6,324 nt of DNA from Anaerolineae bacterium (GTDB lineage Bacteria > Chloroflexota > Anaerolineae > Aggregatilineales > Phototrophicaceae): NCBI GenBank assembly GCA_020848855.1, contig JADLHH010000619.1:1-6324 (forward strand), in the 5' to 3' direction. Each line of letters starts with the position of its first letter. Position 1 is the stretch's first letter. Positions 6,307 through 6,324 of this stretch are shown here, piece after piece. Made by a program: the position numbers and the translations under genes. The notes beneath the pieces are model-generated. The model did not search any database and was not told where the DNA came from. It saw only the letters and a list, made by a program, of their open reading frames with translations.

Positions 6307-6324
6307 CTGCTGACCGCTGATTGC

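Noticed and set aside
6218..6324. Heptad repeats considered as a CRISPR array
   Set aside because: The units are 7 bp, contiguous and variable, without unique spacers of regular length.
6197..6324. Glycine riboswitch or clear promoter upstream of gcvPA
   Set aside because: The visible 128 bp are dominated by the inverted heptad repeats. I find neither a glycine-aptamer-like core nor a -35/-10 pair with acceptable spacing.

Overview
The window looks like GC-rich bacterial chromosome, most likely from the Chloroflexota (Anaerolineae-like). I infer this from the two-subunit glycine decarboxylase P-protein (gcvPA/gcvPB), the family of the two-helix RCK/TrkA protein, and the general composition. 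The lineage is an inference and I could not search for it. No mobile element, tRNA, rRNA or CRISPR array is visible.

Left part (1-1746). On the minus strand lie the N-terminal part of a PadR-type repressor gene (cut by the window edge at position 1) and, upstream of it, a gene for a two-transmembrane protein with an RCK (TrkA_N/TrkA_C) cytoplasmic module. The padR gene has its own well-formed promoter (perfect TTGACA, 17-bp spacer, CACAAT). Overlapping AT-rich dyads lie just downstream of the -10. The 315-bp gap at 1432-1746 holds divergent promoters for the RCK gene (minus) and a drug exporter (plus).

Middle (1747-3398). A complete 520-residue, 14-helix DHA2-family (EmrB/QacA-like) MFS exporter on the plus strand ends at a strong hairpin terminator. 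Its promoter overlaps a sequence closely resembling the padR operator candidate. This suggests that the PadR protein represses both itself and the exporter.

Right part (3399-6324). On the minus strand, gcvPA and gcvPB overlap as TGATG and encode the two halves of glycine dehydrogenase (decarboxylating). They converge on the exporter. The last ~110 bases, upstream of gcvPA, hold 7-bp-period repeats arranged as an inverted pair.

Two functional units are therefore present: a putative PadR-controlled efflux locus with an RCK membrane protein between regulator and exporter, and a housekeeping glycine-cleavage operon. I do not see a clearly new multi-gene system. The points most worth following are the shared operator motif, the non-canonical pore sequence of the RCK protein, and the repeat element before gcvPA.
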